Shown: one piece after another, positions 20,861 to 32,545 of the stretch | How positions within the stretch are numbered: the stretch's first letter is position 1 | Layout of the letters: every line of letters begins with the position of its first letter | Notes under the pieces: generated by a model | The model's input: the letters and a program-made list of their open reading frames with translations, nothing else | Told to the model about the DNA's origin: nothing | Databases searched by the model: none | Translations under genes and position numbers: made by a program | Assembly: GCF_902686445.1 (NCBI RefSeq) | Contig: NC_062216.1 | Span: forward strand, 12,979,084-13,043,083 | DNA: 64,000 nucleotides | Origin: Sciurus carolinensis | Lineage: Eukaryota; Chordata; Mammalia; Rodentia; Sciuridae | Reading direction: 5' to 3'

Positions 20861-23800
20861 AATCCTGACATTCAGGAAATCTTCTGAGGGGGGACCACAG
20901 ATGCATTTGGTTGGGAACATCCATTCTTAGAAGCTGAAAGAGGCCATTATTAAGGAAAGTAAACCCTTGAAGCGTCATTCAGAGTCCTGAGGTCTAGACT
21001 GGTTCTATGAACAACTTCCAAAGCCGCATCGACTCTCTTCATTTCACCCCAGGCGAGGAGCATATACACAGGAGGCCACACGTTGTTTGTTGTTCCTGGT
21101 GCATGTGACCAGTGACGTGCCCTTTAACGAGGCCATGGAAGAGGCAGCTCCTCCTGGAAGCCCTTCTTGCCCCGGCCGCAGCCTCTTGCTCTCAGATGTG
21201 TCCCCCATTGTGTCAGGGAGGCTGGTGGCTCCTCGTGGCCCTTGCTGATGATGTGAGGTCTCTCTGCCTGAGACCTTGCTTGACCTTCAGGTCCACTGCA
21301 CCCAGAGGTGTGTTGCATTTATTCTGTACGCACCCTGATTTCCTTTCAATGAAGTCGTGGGTTTATGATAATTTTTTTTTCACATAATATACCACATGTT
21401 CAATTTTCCTTGTTCTCTTAGGGCTTGTGACATTTTGTGACTTTTTCTCAGACCTTCTTACCTTCTTTCAGAAGTCCCTGATTTGCCTCTGCCACCAACC
21501 CAGCACAGAATGAGAGCACAGGAGGCACACGGACTGATTGACAGGGTCCTTCCTGCCTTAGCTTCACTGCTGCTGCCCAGATGGTCAGGGTAGGAGAGGG
21601 TAAGAAAGGAATGTGCAGAGGCCTGGAGAGAGGGAAGCAGGGGCCGTGGGTTCAGAATGCCATTTTAGCTGTGTGTTATGCAATAGCCAACTAAGAACGC
21701 CTGAATCAGGAAGGGTTAATTATTGGACCTTCCTAAGGTAAATTGCCTGGCATATGCATGTGTTCAAATATGCACATTTGGAAACACACTGGCAAACAAG
21801 CTTTCCATTGCTCTGCTTTGCCATCTTTGGTGCACGGATGATCTTTCCCCACATGGCCACAGCAGGGCTGCAGTAGCTCCAAACACGGATTCTCTCCTTA
21901 TAGAGACGAACCAAAGGTAGGGAGGGGCAAGGGAAGCACCATAATCATTTACTCCTCCCCTGGGGGTGGAAGTAGTCATCTTCCTTGAGCTGAGGGGAGG
22001 TTGACTAGCCAGCAAAATTGGGGTTCTGCCAGCAAGATGGATATGGAGGAGCATGTATGCTCTTGGCAACCAATAATGTCTGCCTCAGAATAGAGTCACA
22101 GAGAGGCGACAGGGTTTCTTTTGATTACGGGGAAGTTAGTGGCAGGGATGGATCTAGAACTCTGGCCTCCTGCAGGCTCAGCATTGTGATTTTTCTCCTG
22201 CACCTTCGTCTCTTCCATGGAAAGGATTCAGGTAGTGCCTGCGTTGCGAGCGATACGTGTGACACTGATCATGGAGACGGAAAGCCTGTTTCGGGAATGA
22301 CTTTCTTGTGGGAAAAAGAAGCGATGGCCTCCTCCCCCACGCTCAGCCCGGCAGGTGCTGCCGCTGGGGCCCGGGAGGCTGCTGACTGGCACAGCCCTGC
22401 CGAGGCTGGCTGTGTGCCCCACCTCCGACCAGTCGGAACATCTTGTCTCTTCCCTGCGCCGGTGTTTGCTGTCTCCAACGCATGTCCCCTCCAGGACGGT
22501 GGAAAAAAACACGCCCTCCCGTGAGTCTGTGCTGCAGACTGGCCCTTCGTTCGGCCTTTTCATCCTGGGGTTTCTGTAGAGCTGACACCCGCGGGTTTTC
22601 TGCTCCTGCTCACTGTGCTTGACTCAGCAGAAGGGTGGGTGGCTCTGGGCGCAAGAGTCTTGCTCTTGCTCTCTAGAGGTCTGGGTGCCAGTTTTTACCT
22701 GCTTAGAGGTGGGTGCAGCACTCAGGGTTTGGATGGCACTGGGGAACCTGCCGTTGTCTGATGGAGCAAATGAGTTGCAGAAAGATTCACAGCAAGACAG
22801 CCTGCGGTTCAGGCCACCACTGCAGGGCTCTGAGTCAGCATTCTCTCTTCCTGTCATCCCTCAGGTGATCCTCTGACCAAGGACACTGCAGGAAGGGCAA
22901 TGGCATGTGGCCGGGAACAGAAAATAGATGCTTTGGAAGCAGACCGACATTTGCTTTTTAATTATGTCCGCTTGGCTTCTGCTGATGAATTAGTTTTTCA
23001 TAGCAAAAAGCCAGGAAGAAATGAAAACGACTTTTCTCACGTCCGAGGAGCTAAGTCCGCCTGTGCATTAACCTTTAGCACTGATGAAGATAAATGCCGT
23101 TTCTGCCCCTGATGCTTTTAGACAGATTTGAATTGAGCAGCTCAGCTTGCAAGCTTGTATTCAGTTTCCCCGGGTTGTGCTTTTTCAATCCCCAGGCAGA
23201 GGGAGGTGAGCCGGTTAAGGCTCCTGGCGTGAGTCAGAGACCAGTGAGCTCTGGGGCTGGGGTTCGTATCCCCATTTTCAGGGATCCTTGGGCACCGCAA
23301 CTGCCTGAAAGGTCTTTGTGCTCACAGGGGCTGCAGGCAGTGGGGGCCACACCTAGTGCAGCATCTGGTTGCAGAAGCCAGAGGAATTGAGTAGAGGTTC
23401 CACCTGCTGAGCTCCTTATGAAGAGCTTCGGAGAAAACTGAGTTTTGGATCAAGGAAGTAATGATGTTTAAGATCTAATCACATTCATACTCTTTGAGAG
23501 GGGAAGAAAAGTGAATAATTATGCAGTTTATTTAATCTTTAGAACGCACCAAGTTCATCTCTGGTTAATTGAAACAACCGCATCTAAAGTCAGTCAGGGT
23601 GCTGGCGGGACGGTCCCCACGTTGAGTGTGCGGGCAGGGTGGAGGGCTCAGAGGCAGTTTTTCTGCTGAAGGGAAGCATTTACTCTTCCAGAAGTTTTAG
23701 ATCTAAAATGTTGGTGGCTGCTGCTCTTCGGAAGTCGGCAGGCTGAGTCGGATGTCGTTCTGAGCGGCGACCACCTGCCACCGTGCCCCCACCAGCTCGA

Positions 23801-26599
23801 CACAAACTCCTGTGGGTGTCGCTGGAAGTAAATGCTAAAATAAGTTTTTAAAAGCTCTTAAAGTCACATAAATAACATCCCCTCCTCTCCTCTCCTTTTT
23901 CCTGAAAGTAGAGACCTGATGAGCTGTTGAGAAGTCCTACCAGGAGCAGCCTGGCCCACAGAGATAAGTGTTTGACAAAGCCACCTTGCTGTTCCTGCAA
24001 GGGTCTTTCGTTCTTGGAAAGTGCACCTGTTGCCCTCCTGACAGGTGGCCCAGGTGAGCTGCTCCTCATAGGCACAGGCAAACGGACAGGACCATAGGGA
24101 CGGGGTCCATCCACGTGGCCTCTGCACACATGAGCAATTCAGGGAAGGTGCTCTCTGCAGTTGTTAATAACTTGCTTTTCTCGCAGGGAAAAACAAAGGT
24201 GACCAAAGACCAGCTTGCTCCGGGTCTCCTTTCTTTTAAGAATTCTAATGGGTCTTGGGGGGACTTTACACATCCATTATTGATGGCTTAGCTCATAGCA
24301 CACAATCCTACCCTCCTGCATAAAAGGAACAAGGTTGAAAAGGAAAAGCAGAGAATAAAGGACAGAGGCAAAGGTCACAGGAGCCTGTGGCTCAGCCGCT
24401 GAAACTCCAGCATGCCTCCCCTCCCCCTCCGAATGTGATCTGTTCTCTGCATCTGTGCTTCCCAGCTTCCTGCCTCTCTGCTGCCTCCCCTGGGGAAGGT
24501 TAGGATTGCAGACAATTTCCTTAAAGGGCAGCAGCCCATAGCTATTTGCTCAGGGGCAGGAAATGAACAGGACACACTGTCCCAGGAGCCTAATGATGGA
24601 TGGGACCTGGAGGTGTGGTCCAGACCTGTTTTGGGTGGACCACTGTCAACTGGGCCAGGTGGCTGATCTCTCTTGGATTTTTAGAGGACTTTTACTAGGG
24701 ACCTGGAGTGTCTTTGATGAGGCTCAGAGAATATTTTGCCTTCTGAGGGCGGATGCATTATAGATGGATTTGGGTGTCCACTTACTTTCTGACACTGGGG
24801 ACATGGTGTCCACTGACCGCAGCACTAGCTGGCCAGCATTCCCTCTCCAGGGACTGCAAGGTCATTACAGAATAAATGGGAGATGGAGATCTCCAAGCAC
24901 CCAGCTTTGGGTAAAGGCTCGGACTCCTCCTGAGAGTGGGGGTTAAAAGGGGCACCCCCCTCATATCCTCACCACTGACCCGTCGTCTGTCTCCTTCACA
25001 CCCTCTTAGCCCATCTCCTCCTTCCCTTCTTCCTGACTGGTGGAGATTCCTGTTACCCACCTTAGGACCAAGTGTACTTTCCTTTCTGGGGAAAGCACGT
25101 CATTTTCCACTGGAAATGTAATATTACTCCTAAATTGTTTTGACTTGCAGGAAGCCTCTTTTAGCTCTTCCAAACTGAACCTTAGAGCGTTCTGCTTCAC
25201 AAAAACAAACAAAAACCCTGAAAACCCCCCGTGAAGCTATGAGAAACACCACATCGAAACGTTCTCCAATTAACACGGAAGGCCTCCAATGCCATTCAAG
25301 GTGCCTTCAGAAGAAAATCCATCTGTACATCAAGGATAATGTTGCTTTGCATTATTTATACCAATTCAGTTGCATAAAAATTTACAAAGGGAGCAGTGAC
25401 AATGGATTAGTGACACTTAATGAAAGAAGAGTCACCACAGGCTGGAGATCTCTTCATTTCAAAACTTGTCTTGTACATGCGCATTAATCCGTCTCCTGGT
25501 CTTTCTCTTTCTGTCCTTCTATATGTGGGATCCACACTGTCTCCACACTCGGAGCAAGGTGACCTGACTGCTCAAAAGCATTGCCCGCCATGTCCTTACT
25601 CACTCTTGTGTTAGTACTATATTGTGTAAGTTTAATATTGCCTAACTTGGAGAGATGTTTCCAAGTCCATAAAGATCCTGTTGCTATGTAAGACTAAGGT
25701 TAAAAGACCAAATTTCAGAGAGTTTGGCATTTTAGATCTTGTTATGTGTTTATGTCTGCAAAGCCAAACAAAGCTGACAGAGGGTATAGAAGATCCAAGG
25801 AGTCTAGAGCCAAGTGAAAGGAGACCTAGGTGTTCTTTGAATTCCCATTTCTTCCCCTGCCCTGCCTTCTCTGCCTTCTCCACCCTGGTTGAAGGAATCT
25901 AGAACCTTCAAGCTAAAAGCAGCTATCTGGAGTCTGGATGGGGTGACTTCTACCGCTGAACCCACAAGACTTCTCTCTCACTTACTCCCTCAGGGTATTT
26001 TGGTGGATGTTCTAATCCATCTCAGAAAAATACTCAGTTAAATCATCTTACAGACAAAGGTCTATGAGAATTTTATTTACCAGAAATTCCCTGATCCACA
26101 TGAGGGCTGTCTTTGACAGACCTGGGGAAGGGAAAGAAAATGTGGACTTTGATAGATGGGAAGGCAGAAGGAAAGAAGCGTGTGGGAAGTGAATGAGCCC
26201 TTGCCCGCTAGATGCCCTCTCCAACTGACTCCCAAGGCTCAGAGCTTTGCATGCAAGGGGGAACTGCATTCTGAGTTGGATGGTGTCAAATTGCAAGAAG
26301 AGAAAAGGTGATTTGGAGGACCACAATATCTAGACAATATTAAATTTGCCACTGTGCAAAAGATCTTGTGACCCTTCAGTAGTCAGGTGTTAGAAATGCA
26401 AGTATAAATAGACCTGGCAGTCAACTCTGATAGGAAATAGGCTGATAGTAGAATTTTGATGCATAAAAAGGGAATTAATTCATGAGTTTGGCAATGGCAA
26501 ACTGAATCAATAATAAGAAGTAAAAAAACTGTGATGAAAAATAGATGATCATTGAGAAGATAAAGAAGATGAAAATCCTAATAAGAAAAACAGACACTA
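20861..26599. other. Repeat-poor, GC-richer 5.7-kb block
   Basis: No young SINE, L1 or LTR recognised. A weak antisense MIR may lie at about 22105-22205 (GTTAGTGGCAGGGATGGATC then AACTCTGGCCTCCTGCAGG). The longest frame, 168 codons at 22018-22524 plus, begins with TTG rather than ATG and has no domain. The stretches 22.9-23.1 kb and 25.1-25.4 kb are complex, non-repetitive and AT-balanced and could be conserved non-coding DNA. That cannot be judged from one genome. Confidence 0.4.
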
Positions 26600-27260
26600 A
26601 GTATGAACTCACAGTTTATAATAGAGCAAATGTCAAAAAAATGTGAAAAGTAAACAATGATATAGAAATTAAACAAAATATGTTTTTTTCTGGGAACTTG
26701 GCAAAGGTATTTGGTTAAAGTTTTTATAGATGCTGATCAATATTGATGAAGATATGACAAAACAGATAAACTCTTGTAGTGATAAGAACACACATCTGTA
26801 GCCAGGTCCAGTGACGCATACCTGTAATCCCAGTGGCTTGGGAGGCTGAGGCAGGAGGATTGCAAGTTCAAAGCCAGCCTCAGCAAAAGTGAGGTGCTAA
26901 GCAACCAAGTGAGACCCTGTCTCTAAATAAAATACAAAATAATGCTGGGGATGTGGCTCAGTAGTTGAGTGTCCCTGAGTTCAATCCTCGGTTACTCCCC
27001 CCCCACCACCAAAAAAAGAAAAAGAATGTACATCCTCAATGTACATCATTCAATGTTTTCATCAAAAATGTAGATGATAATCAGTTCATATTTTTAAACA
27101 ATGCAATTCAACTTCCAGGAATCAATTCCCATGAAATAGTTCAGTTTGTGTTCAAAGATTTAATTTAAATGTTAATTTTGAGTTAGAATAATGAATGAAT
27201 TAAAACTTATCTGTAACAACTTAGGTGCTAGTACTTTTCCATTAAAATAAGGGACCCAGG
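26600..27260 (+). mobile_element. Old L1/HAL1 3' fragment split by a SINE
   Basis: Before the SINE are matches such as GCAAAGGTATTTGGTTAAAG and AAACAGATAAACTCTTGTA. After it come AACAATGCAATTCAACTTCC, CAGGAATCAATTCCCATGAA and AACTTATCTGTAACAACTTAG. These follow the order of old L1/HAL1 3' ends. The SINE at 26801-27022 interrupts it and is younger. Confidence 0.55.
26801..27022 (+). mobile_element. B1-ID dimeric SINE
   Basis: B1 half: GCCAGGTCCAGTGACGCATA, CTTGGGAGGCTGAGGCAGG, GTTCAAAGCCAGCCTCAGC. Linker, then ID half: GCTGGGGATGTGGCTCAGTA, GAGTTCAATCCTCGG. It ends in a C run and an A-rich tail. Degenerate flanking copies (AGAACACACATC / AGAATGTACATC) may be the target-site duplication. Confidence 0.95.
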
Positions 27261-27378
27261 AATAAGTCATTTCTGCTTCATTCCATCACATTTTCTCCCC
27301 AAATATTCTAGTGGGAAATATATTTCCACATGTACAAAAAACTAAAGCCAAACAGGAAACACTGCCAGTGTTTTACCG
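27261..27378. other. Short unassigned spacer
   Basis: No feature recognised between the old L1/HAL1 fragment and the poly-T tract. Confidence 0.5.
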
Positions 27379-27404
27379 TTTTTTTTTTTTTTTTTTTTTT
27401 TTTT
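27379..27404 (-). repeat. 26-nt poly(T), the poly(A) tail of the adjoining element
   Basis: A pure run of 26 T. On the minus strand it directly follows the MaLR-like element and lies about 50 bp past an AATAAA. It therefore reads as a poly(A) tail. Confidence 0.8.
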
Positions 27405-27839
27405 CCCACCACTGTGGCTGAAAATCCCGAGAAAAACAATTTTGAGGAAGAAAAGTTTATTTGGGGCTCATGGTTTCAGAGGTCTCAGTCCATAGATGTC
27501 TGACTCCATTGCTCTGGGCTGAAGGTGAGTCAGAACATCTTGGCAGAAGAAGGTGATGGAGGAAAGCACCTGAGGACATGGTGACCAGGGAGCAGAGAGC
27601 AAGCTCTGCTCTCCAAGAACAAAACATATACACCAAAGGCCCGCCCTCGCCCTCGGTGACCCACTTCCTCCAGCCACACCCTATCTGCCTACAGTTATGG
27701 TGCCATTGATCCCTATCAGGGGATTGATGCACTGATTACGTTAAGGCTCTCATAACCCAATCACGCAATCACGTTACCGCTGTCTTGCATTGTCTCACCT
27801 GTGAGTTTTTGGGGGATGCCTCATGTCTAAGCTATCACA
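27405..27839 (-). mobile_element. MaLR-like LTR element ending in poly(A)
   Basis: On the minus strand it begins TGTGATAGCTTAGACATGAG, then CCCCCAAAAACTCACAGGTG and AGACAATGCAAGACAGC. It has an AATAAA within CCCCAAATAAACTTTTC and ends GCCACAGTGGTGGG before the A26 tail. The 5' start and body are MaLR-like, but the canonical 3' end (ACTAATACA) is absent and replaced by poly(A). I remember similar elements as common in squirrels, which is recollection and not shown here. Confidence 0.65.
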
Positions 27840-28509
27840 GGGTATAATGCAAGGGGTTCTGGCCCTGAACTTTCAATGGTCTGGGCCACATAGGCAGACA
27901 CTTTGCTTTCCTAGGTCAGCTTGAATGACCTGGGGGCAGGGCGAGTTTTACTCTTTGTCTTTTTTCCTGGGTATTCTCAGAACTCGCTGCTTCAGCAGTA
28001 TTCACCCAATCAGATAAAATGACCTTGCAAGAGAGGAGAGAGAGGGAGAGGAGAGCAACTGTGTCCCTCCCAAGGCTGCCGCCTACTGCTCTTCAGTCTT
28101 GTGTAATGTTTCCAAGCACAGGTTCCACTGGGAGAGGAGAGGATCAGTAGACACATACTGGCGGAAGCTGGAGAAGCTGTGCCTGGACCAGTGTGGCTTC
28201 AGAGAAGGAAGGAGTGGAAGCAGCAATGGCGACAGCCGCTGGGGACCTCACCCACATCCTCATCTGCATCCCTGGACTTGAGCATGGCACTCCTCTAAGA
28301 GGCCTTACCTTCCCTGCCTTGTCTTCTGCATCTTTCTTGAGAAAAACAGGGACCCTGAGATTACAGTGGAGGCCACAATGAAGCCCACTATTCTGTATAA
28401 TTAATGTAGCAATAAACATATAAAATATAAAGGAAGTTCCCAAATAGATTTCCTATAAAAAATATTTATAATGATACAAACAAGCTAAAAACAAAACAAA
28501 AAAAAAAAA
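27840..28509. other. Unassigned sequence
   Basis: Contains a purine-rich GAGAGG tract at about 28030-28055 and unique sequence with frames up to 99 codons. None is recognisable. It ends in an A-rich stretch before L1. Confidence 0.4.
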
Positions 28510-29099
28510 AATAGGAAAAGATATACCATGCAAGCTGTAATGCAAAGAAAGCTGGGGTGAATACCGAGCCAAGATAAACTTCAGATCAAGGAAGTTTATC
28601 GGATAAAATAGTTCATCCATCAATAAGACAAAGATCCTAGATGTGCATATCACTGATAATAACTTTAATGAGGTGACAAAATTTGGCACTACTGAAAGCA
28701 ACATTGATGGATTTTTACTTTAGTTGGAGATTTCACCACATCCCTCTAAATAGTTGATATAACTTGCAGACAGAAAATCCATAAATCTGTAGAACACTTG
28801 AAAAACATTGCACACTTGACCTAATTGACACTTTAAGATTACTATGCTCAGCAATGGAAAAATAAAATTTAATAAAAGTTTTCATTAAGCATTCACAGTA
28901 ATGAATGTGTCCATAAAACACTTTTCAATCAATTAAAACAATAAGTATCCTACTGAGTTTGTTCTCTCACTATGACAGAATTAGATTAGGACTCAGTAAT
29001 AATAATATATCTGGAAAATTCCAGGTATTTGGAAGTAATCTACTTTAGGGAATATGTTGTACTAAATGACACACAAAAAAATACAACATATCAAAATTT

Positions 29100-29288
29100 G
29101 TGAGATTGAACCCAGGGCCTAGCACATGCAAGACAACTGCTTTACCACTGAGCTACATCTCCCCCCTACACTCCCCTTCCCTTTTAATTTTTTATTTTGA
29201 AATAGGTCTCACTAAGTTGTCCAGGCTAGTCTGAACTTTCTGTCCTCCCCAGTACCTGGGATAACACATGTGCATTACCACTCTGCTA
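29100..29288 (-). mobile_element. B1-ID dimeric SINE nested in L1
   Basis: The plus strand reads GAGATTGAACCCAGGGCCTA, ACTGCTTTACCACTGAGC (ID half, antisense), then AGGTCTCACTAAGTTGTCC and CCCAGTACCTGGGAT (B1 half, antisense). L1 ORF2 sequence continues on both sides, so the SINE landed in the already present L1. Confidence 0.85.
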
Positions 29289-29332
29289 TGAGATGCATTT
29301 AAAAAGTGCTAAAAGATGCTAGAAATTCACAT

Positions 29333-29378
29333 GCAACCCCCCCAAAAAACAAAACAAAAAAACAAAAACACAAAAACT
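29333..29378. repeat. A-rich low-complexity tract
   Basis: CCCCCCC followed by A runs separated by single C residues. Lies within the decayed L1. Confidence 0.8.
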
Positions 29379-30184
29379 TCTAAACACAGACCAACCTTAC
29401 AGTGTTAAAAAATTAGTTTTTAATGGATCATTAATCTACTTGTAAAACATAAAACTATAACATTTTTGGGAGTTAAAACAATAGAAAATCTAGGTAAACT
29501 TGAGTTTGGTGATGACTTTTTAGGGCAATGCTAAAAGAATGATGTGTAGAAGAAGAAATTGTAGGTTGAACTTAACTGAAATTAAAAACTTCTGCTTTGT
29601 GAAAGACAGTGTTCAGAGAATAAAACAACAAGCCACAAACTGGCAGAAAATATTAGCAGAACACATATTTGATAAAGGATTAGTGTCCAAAATAAGCAAA
29701 GAACTCTTAAAACTCAACAATAAGAAAACAAATAATGCAATTGAAAGCCAGACAACAGACTTTCATAGATATCTCACCAAAGAAGACATACCAATGGCAA
29801 AAAGCATATGAAAAAATTATATGTCATTATAATGTCATTTTAATTATAATGTCACATTATATGTCATTAGGGAAATGCATTAAAAAAAATTGGATACCAC
29901 TACTCGGCATGGCTAAAATTGAAAACACTGACAACATCAAATGTTGTGAAGATATTGAGCAGTAAACTTATTTATTTGCTGGTGGGAATGCAAAATGATT
30001 TAGCCACTTTGGAAGCCAGTTAAACAGTTTCTTATAAACCTAAACATACTGTTACCATATGATCCAACAATCATGCTATTAGATGAATCTGAAATTTAGA
30101 TGAAATTGGAACAATTTTTTGAAAGAGATAAATTACCAAAAATGAATTTTTAATGAAACCTAATCTGTAATTACAAATTGTCTT

Positions 30185-30425
30185 TGTTTTCTTTTGCTAT
30201 AACAAAATACCTGAAACTGGATGATTTATAAAGTAAAGATGATTATTTGGGCTTATAGTTCTGGAGGCTTCAAGTGGAAGATTGAGAAGCTGTCTGGCAA
30301 GTACCTCATGTTGATTCATTGCCTGATGGAAGATGGAAAGGGAAGTGAGCATGTGCAGAAGAGACAAAACATGGACGGACATCACACTCAATGGGGCAAG
30401 GTCAAATGCTTTCTCCTAAGATCTG
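30185..30425 (-). mobile_element. MaLR/MLT-type LTR fragment, antisense
   Basis: The plus strand shows CTTTTGCTATAACAAAATAC, CTGAAACTGGATGATTTATA, GGGCTTATAGTTCTGGAGGC and CATTGCCTGATGGAAGATGG. This is the antisense MaLR LTR 3' half. The 5' half is missing. The 78-codon frame at 30221-30457 is incidental. Confidence 0.75.
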
Positions 30426-30430
30426 GACTA

Positions 30431-30552
30431 GGCAAGGATATCTGTCACTACTTTTAGCATTTTTACTTAAAATTGGGCTGGAGGTCTTAGCCTTTGCAAT
30501 AATGCAAGAAAGAAAAATAAAAGACATGTAGGTTGTGAAAGACCAAGTCAAT
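30431..30552 (+). mobile_element. Short L1 ORF2 fragment
   Basis: CAAGGATATCTGTCACTACT, then GGGCTGGAGGTCTTAGCC and TTGCAATAATGCAAGAAAGA match the ORF2 stretch around CPLSP and the following residues. It lies upstream in ORF2 relative to the 28.5-30.1 kb fragment, so it is a separate or rearranged piece. Confidence 0.65.
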
Positions 30553-31552
30553 TAAAGACTTTTTTTTTTTTAAATGATTCAATAACTATGACCTTAGGAA
30601 ATGCAGCAATGTCAGAAAAAGGACGGTATTACAGAGAAAACTGTCAAGGGGTAAACCAATAACTCAGAGCAGATGCTGTCCATGGGACACAGCTGTCACA
30701 AGATGGGCTTAAGCGACATTTAAAAGCTCCCCAGTGATAAACTCCCCAGTTTTTCCAAATAGTAACCTTCAGTGGTTCATTTTCATTTTGAAAGAGAGAA
30801 AAAGATTTCTACTTACTAACTTAAATAATGATATTTGAGAGGATGAAATTGTTCAAACACTGCTCCAGATAGGAGGGCAGCTTATACCACCATGATTACT
30901 GTAAGACCCCATAGACTGGTAACATTTATGATGCTTTAACAGTAGCTGAAAACAGTACTTATTACAGGTACTTTACATAATGAATAACAGATTATTTGAT
31001 AGTGATATATTACAATCTATTATTTGATACATAAATACAATGATCAGATATTATAATTAATTATAAGGTAAAATTTGGTTAAAACTTGATTGATGGAAAA
31101 ATCTAGTGCTTTTGGCAAAGACATAGTGACACTTCATCATGCAAACCTTTTTAACTTTTTGCATTTGCCAAAATGATATCATTTTTATGCGGATGAGCCA
31201 GATATGTTGCCATAATCTTCTGGAAGCCAAGGTGTTTTTTCCTGGAGTTACGTCATTATTAGTGAGATAAATAAGCCTTAGCGAAGAAAGGGCAAAAAGT
31301 ACATGGAATCCTATTGAAATTCATGCTTAGCTCTATGAATTCAGAGAGAAGCTCAGCGTAGCCACCTATTCAACTCCAAATGCATTCACTTCATCCAACT
31401 TAGGAGTGGTTAATGAGATAAAAAATGGTGATATGATAATGTTAACATCATCTAGGGGTTCTGAGTTTTATATCCAGTTACTTTTGTATTGGACATCAAG
31501 AAAGCATAATAGCATTGAGAGCGTATAAAACTATACAGGATGAAGATACCTG
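30553..31552. other. Unassigned AT-rich sequence
   Basis: Starts with a 12-T run, then unique sequence with TTATTTGATA-type AT-rich steps near 30990-31070. No gene or repeat recognised. Confidence 0.4.
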
Positions 31553-31640
31553 TTCTGCTTTCTTACCACCCCTCTCTCTTTTCCTTCTCCCTCTTCTTCC
31601 CCTTCACTTTCTCCTTTTCTTTTCTTCTTCCCTCTTCCCA
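31553..31640. repeat. Polypyrimidine (CT-rich) tract
   Basis: About 88 bases made almost only of C and T (CCTTCTCCCTCTTCTTCCCC and similar). Mirror-like segments could form triplex DNA. Confidence 0.9.
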
Positions 31641-31784
31641 ATCATTTTAACCCACCCACAGATAATACTGTAGCAGCTTAGGGCTCATAAATTAATATTA
31701 ATCCCAGTATTCACAGTTATAAAGTAGAAGTGAGTTTTCAGTTTATATACTATTGAAAAGAAAAGAGATGGACACTTTGTGCTT

Positions 31785-31945
31785 ACTTGGTGCTAGATTT
31801 GACAGCCTCTGAGAAGCATATTTTCCATTTTATACAAGCTTCAGAGAGGTTAAGTTGCCCAATGACTCATAACCAGTAAGTGCTGCTAGGTCAGACATGG
31901 CCAATTATTCTGCCTAATTCTGAAACCTGTGCATTGTCCATTACA
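31785..31945 (-). mobile_element. MIR SINE, antisense
   Basis: TTTCCATTTTATACAAGC, CAGAGAGGTTAAGTTGCCCA and CAGTAAGTGCTGCTAGGTCA follow the antisense MIR order. Confidence 0.7.
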
Positions 31946-32244
31946 TGACCCAGTCTTCCAGAATCTCCATGACTGTGAAGTCAGCAAACACTATCCCATG
32001 ATCTGTTGATAGAGGCAAACAAATTTCTGAATAAGTTAGAGAAAGAAACTCAATACCTAATGCAAAGTCACATACCTAAGATACTCTGGGAAGAAAGACA
32101 GGATTCTGAGTCCTGTGTCTACATGAGTTGTTGGAGGTAGAGTCAGAGGAACCCTGGTCACACCCAGTGAATATATGGTAGTGTGGATGATAAGGCAGTG
32201 AGCAAGTTTAGTTTTCACTAGAGTGTGTGTAACTTCCAGGCATT

Positions 32245-32365
32245 TTTCACCAACATTATCATATGTTAGTTCTCATAACAATCATGACTGTTAGCTAAGG
32301 AAAATTTATTCATTTCACCTTATTGCTGAGAAAATTGAAAATACAGGGAGTTAGTTGCATAACTA
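32245..32365 (-). mobile_element. MIR SINE fragment, antisense
   Basis: TCTCATAACAATCATGACTG, then TTTATTCATTTCACC and GAGAAAATTGAAAATACAG match the antisense MIR 3' half. Short and decayed. Confidence 0.5.
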
Positions 32366-32379
32366 ATTTGTAGCAGTGT

Positions 32380-32411
32380 TTTTTTTTGTTGTTGTTTTTT
32401 TTTTTTTTTTG
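32380..32411. repeat. T-rich tract
   Basis: T runs broken by single G residues (TTTTGTTGTTG then a long T run). Simple low-complexity sequence. Confidence 0.85.
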
Positions 32412-32545
32412 GTGTTTCTAGAAGTTGTTTCTCCTACATAGTTCTTACCCTTAGGGAGTTATTAAATAGGAAGAGCATTTCTTGCTCTTTGCCCATTCCT
32501 TCAAGAGAGATGGAGAGAAAGAGACAGTTGGTTAAGACATGCTTT

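Larger units (their letters stand above)
28510..30090 (+). mobile_element. L1 ORF2 fragment with internal deletions and a SINE insertion
   Basis: Sense ORF2 blocks in order: AGATATACCATGCAAGCTGT, TAGTTGGAGATTTCACCAC, CTAATTGACACTTTAAGAT, then after the SINE GAGATGCATTTAAAAAGTGC, GTTTGGTGATGACTTTTTAG, TCTGCTTTGTGAAAGACAGT and GCTGGTGGGAATGCAAAATG. The 90-codon frame at 29539-29811 is the ORF2 C-terminal region (NFCFVKDSVQRIK, NWQKILAEHIFDKGL). Many stops and deletions show it is long dead. Confidence 0.85.

Noticed and set aside
22018..22524. Longest open frame in unique sequence (168 codons, plus)
   Set aside because: It begins with TTG, has no recognisable domain, includes a MIR-like stretch and has no splice or promoter context.
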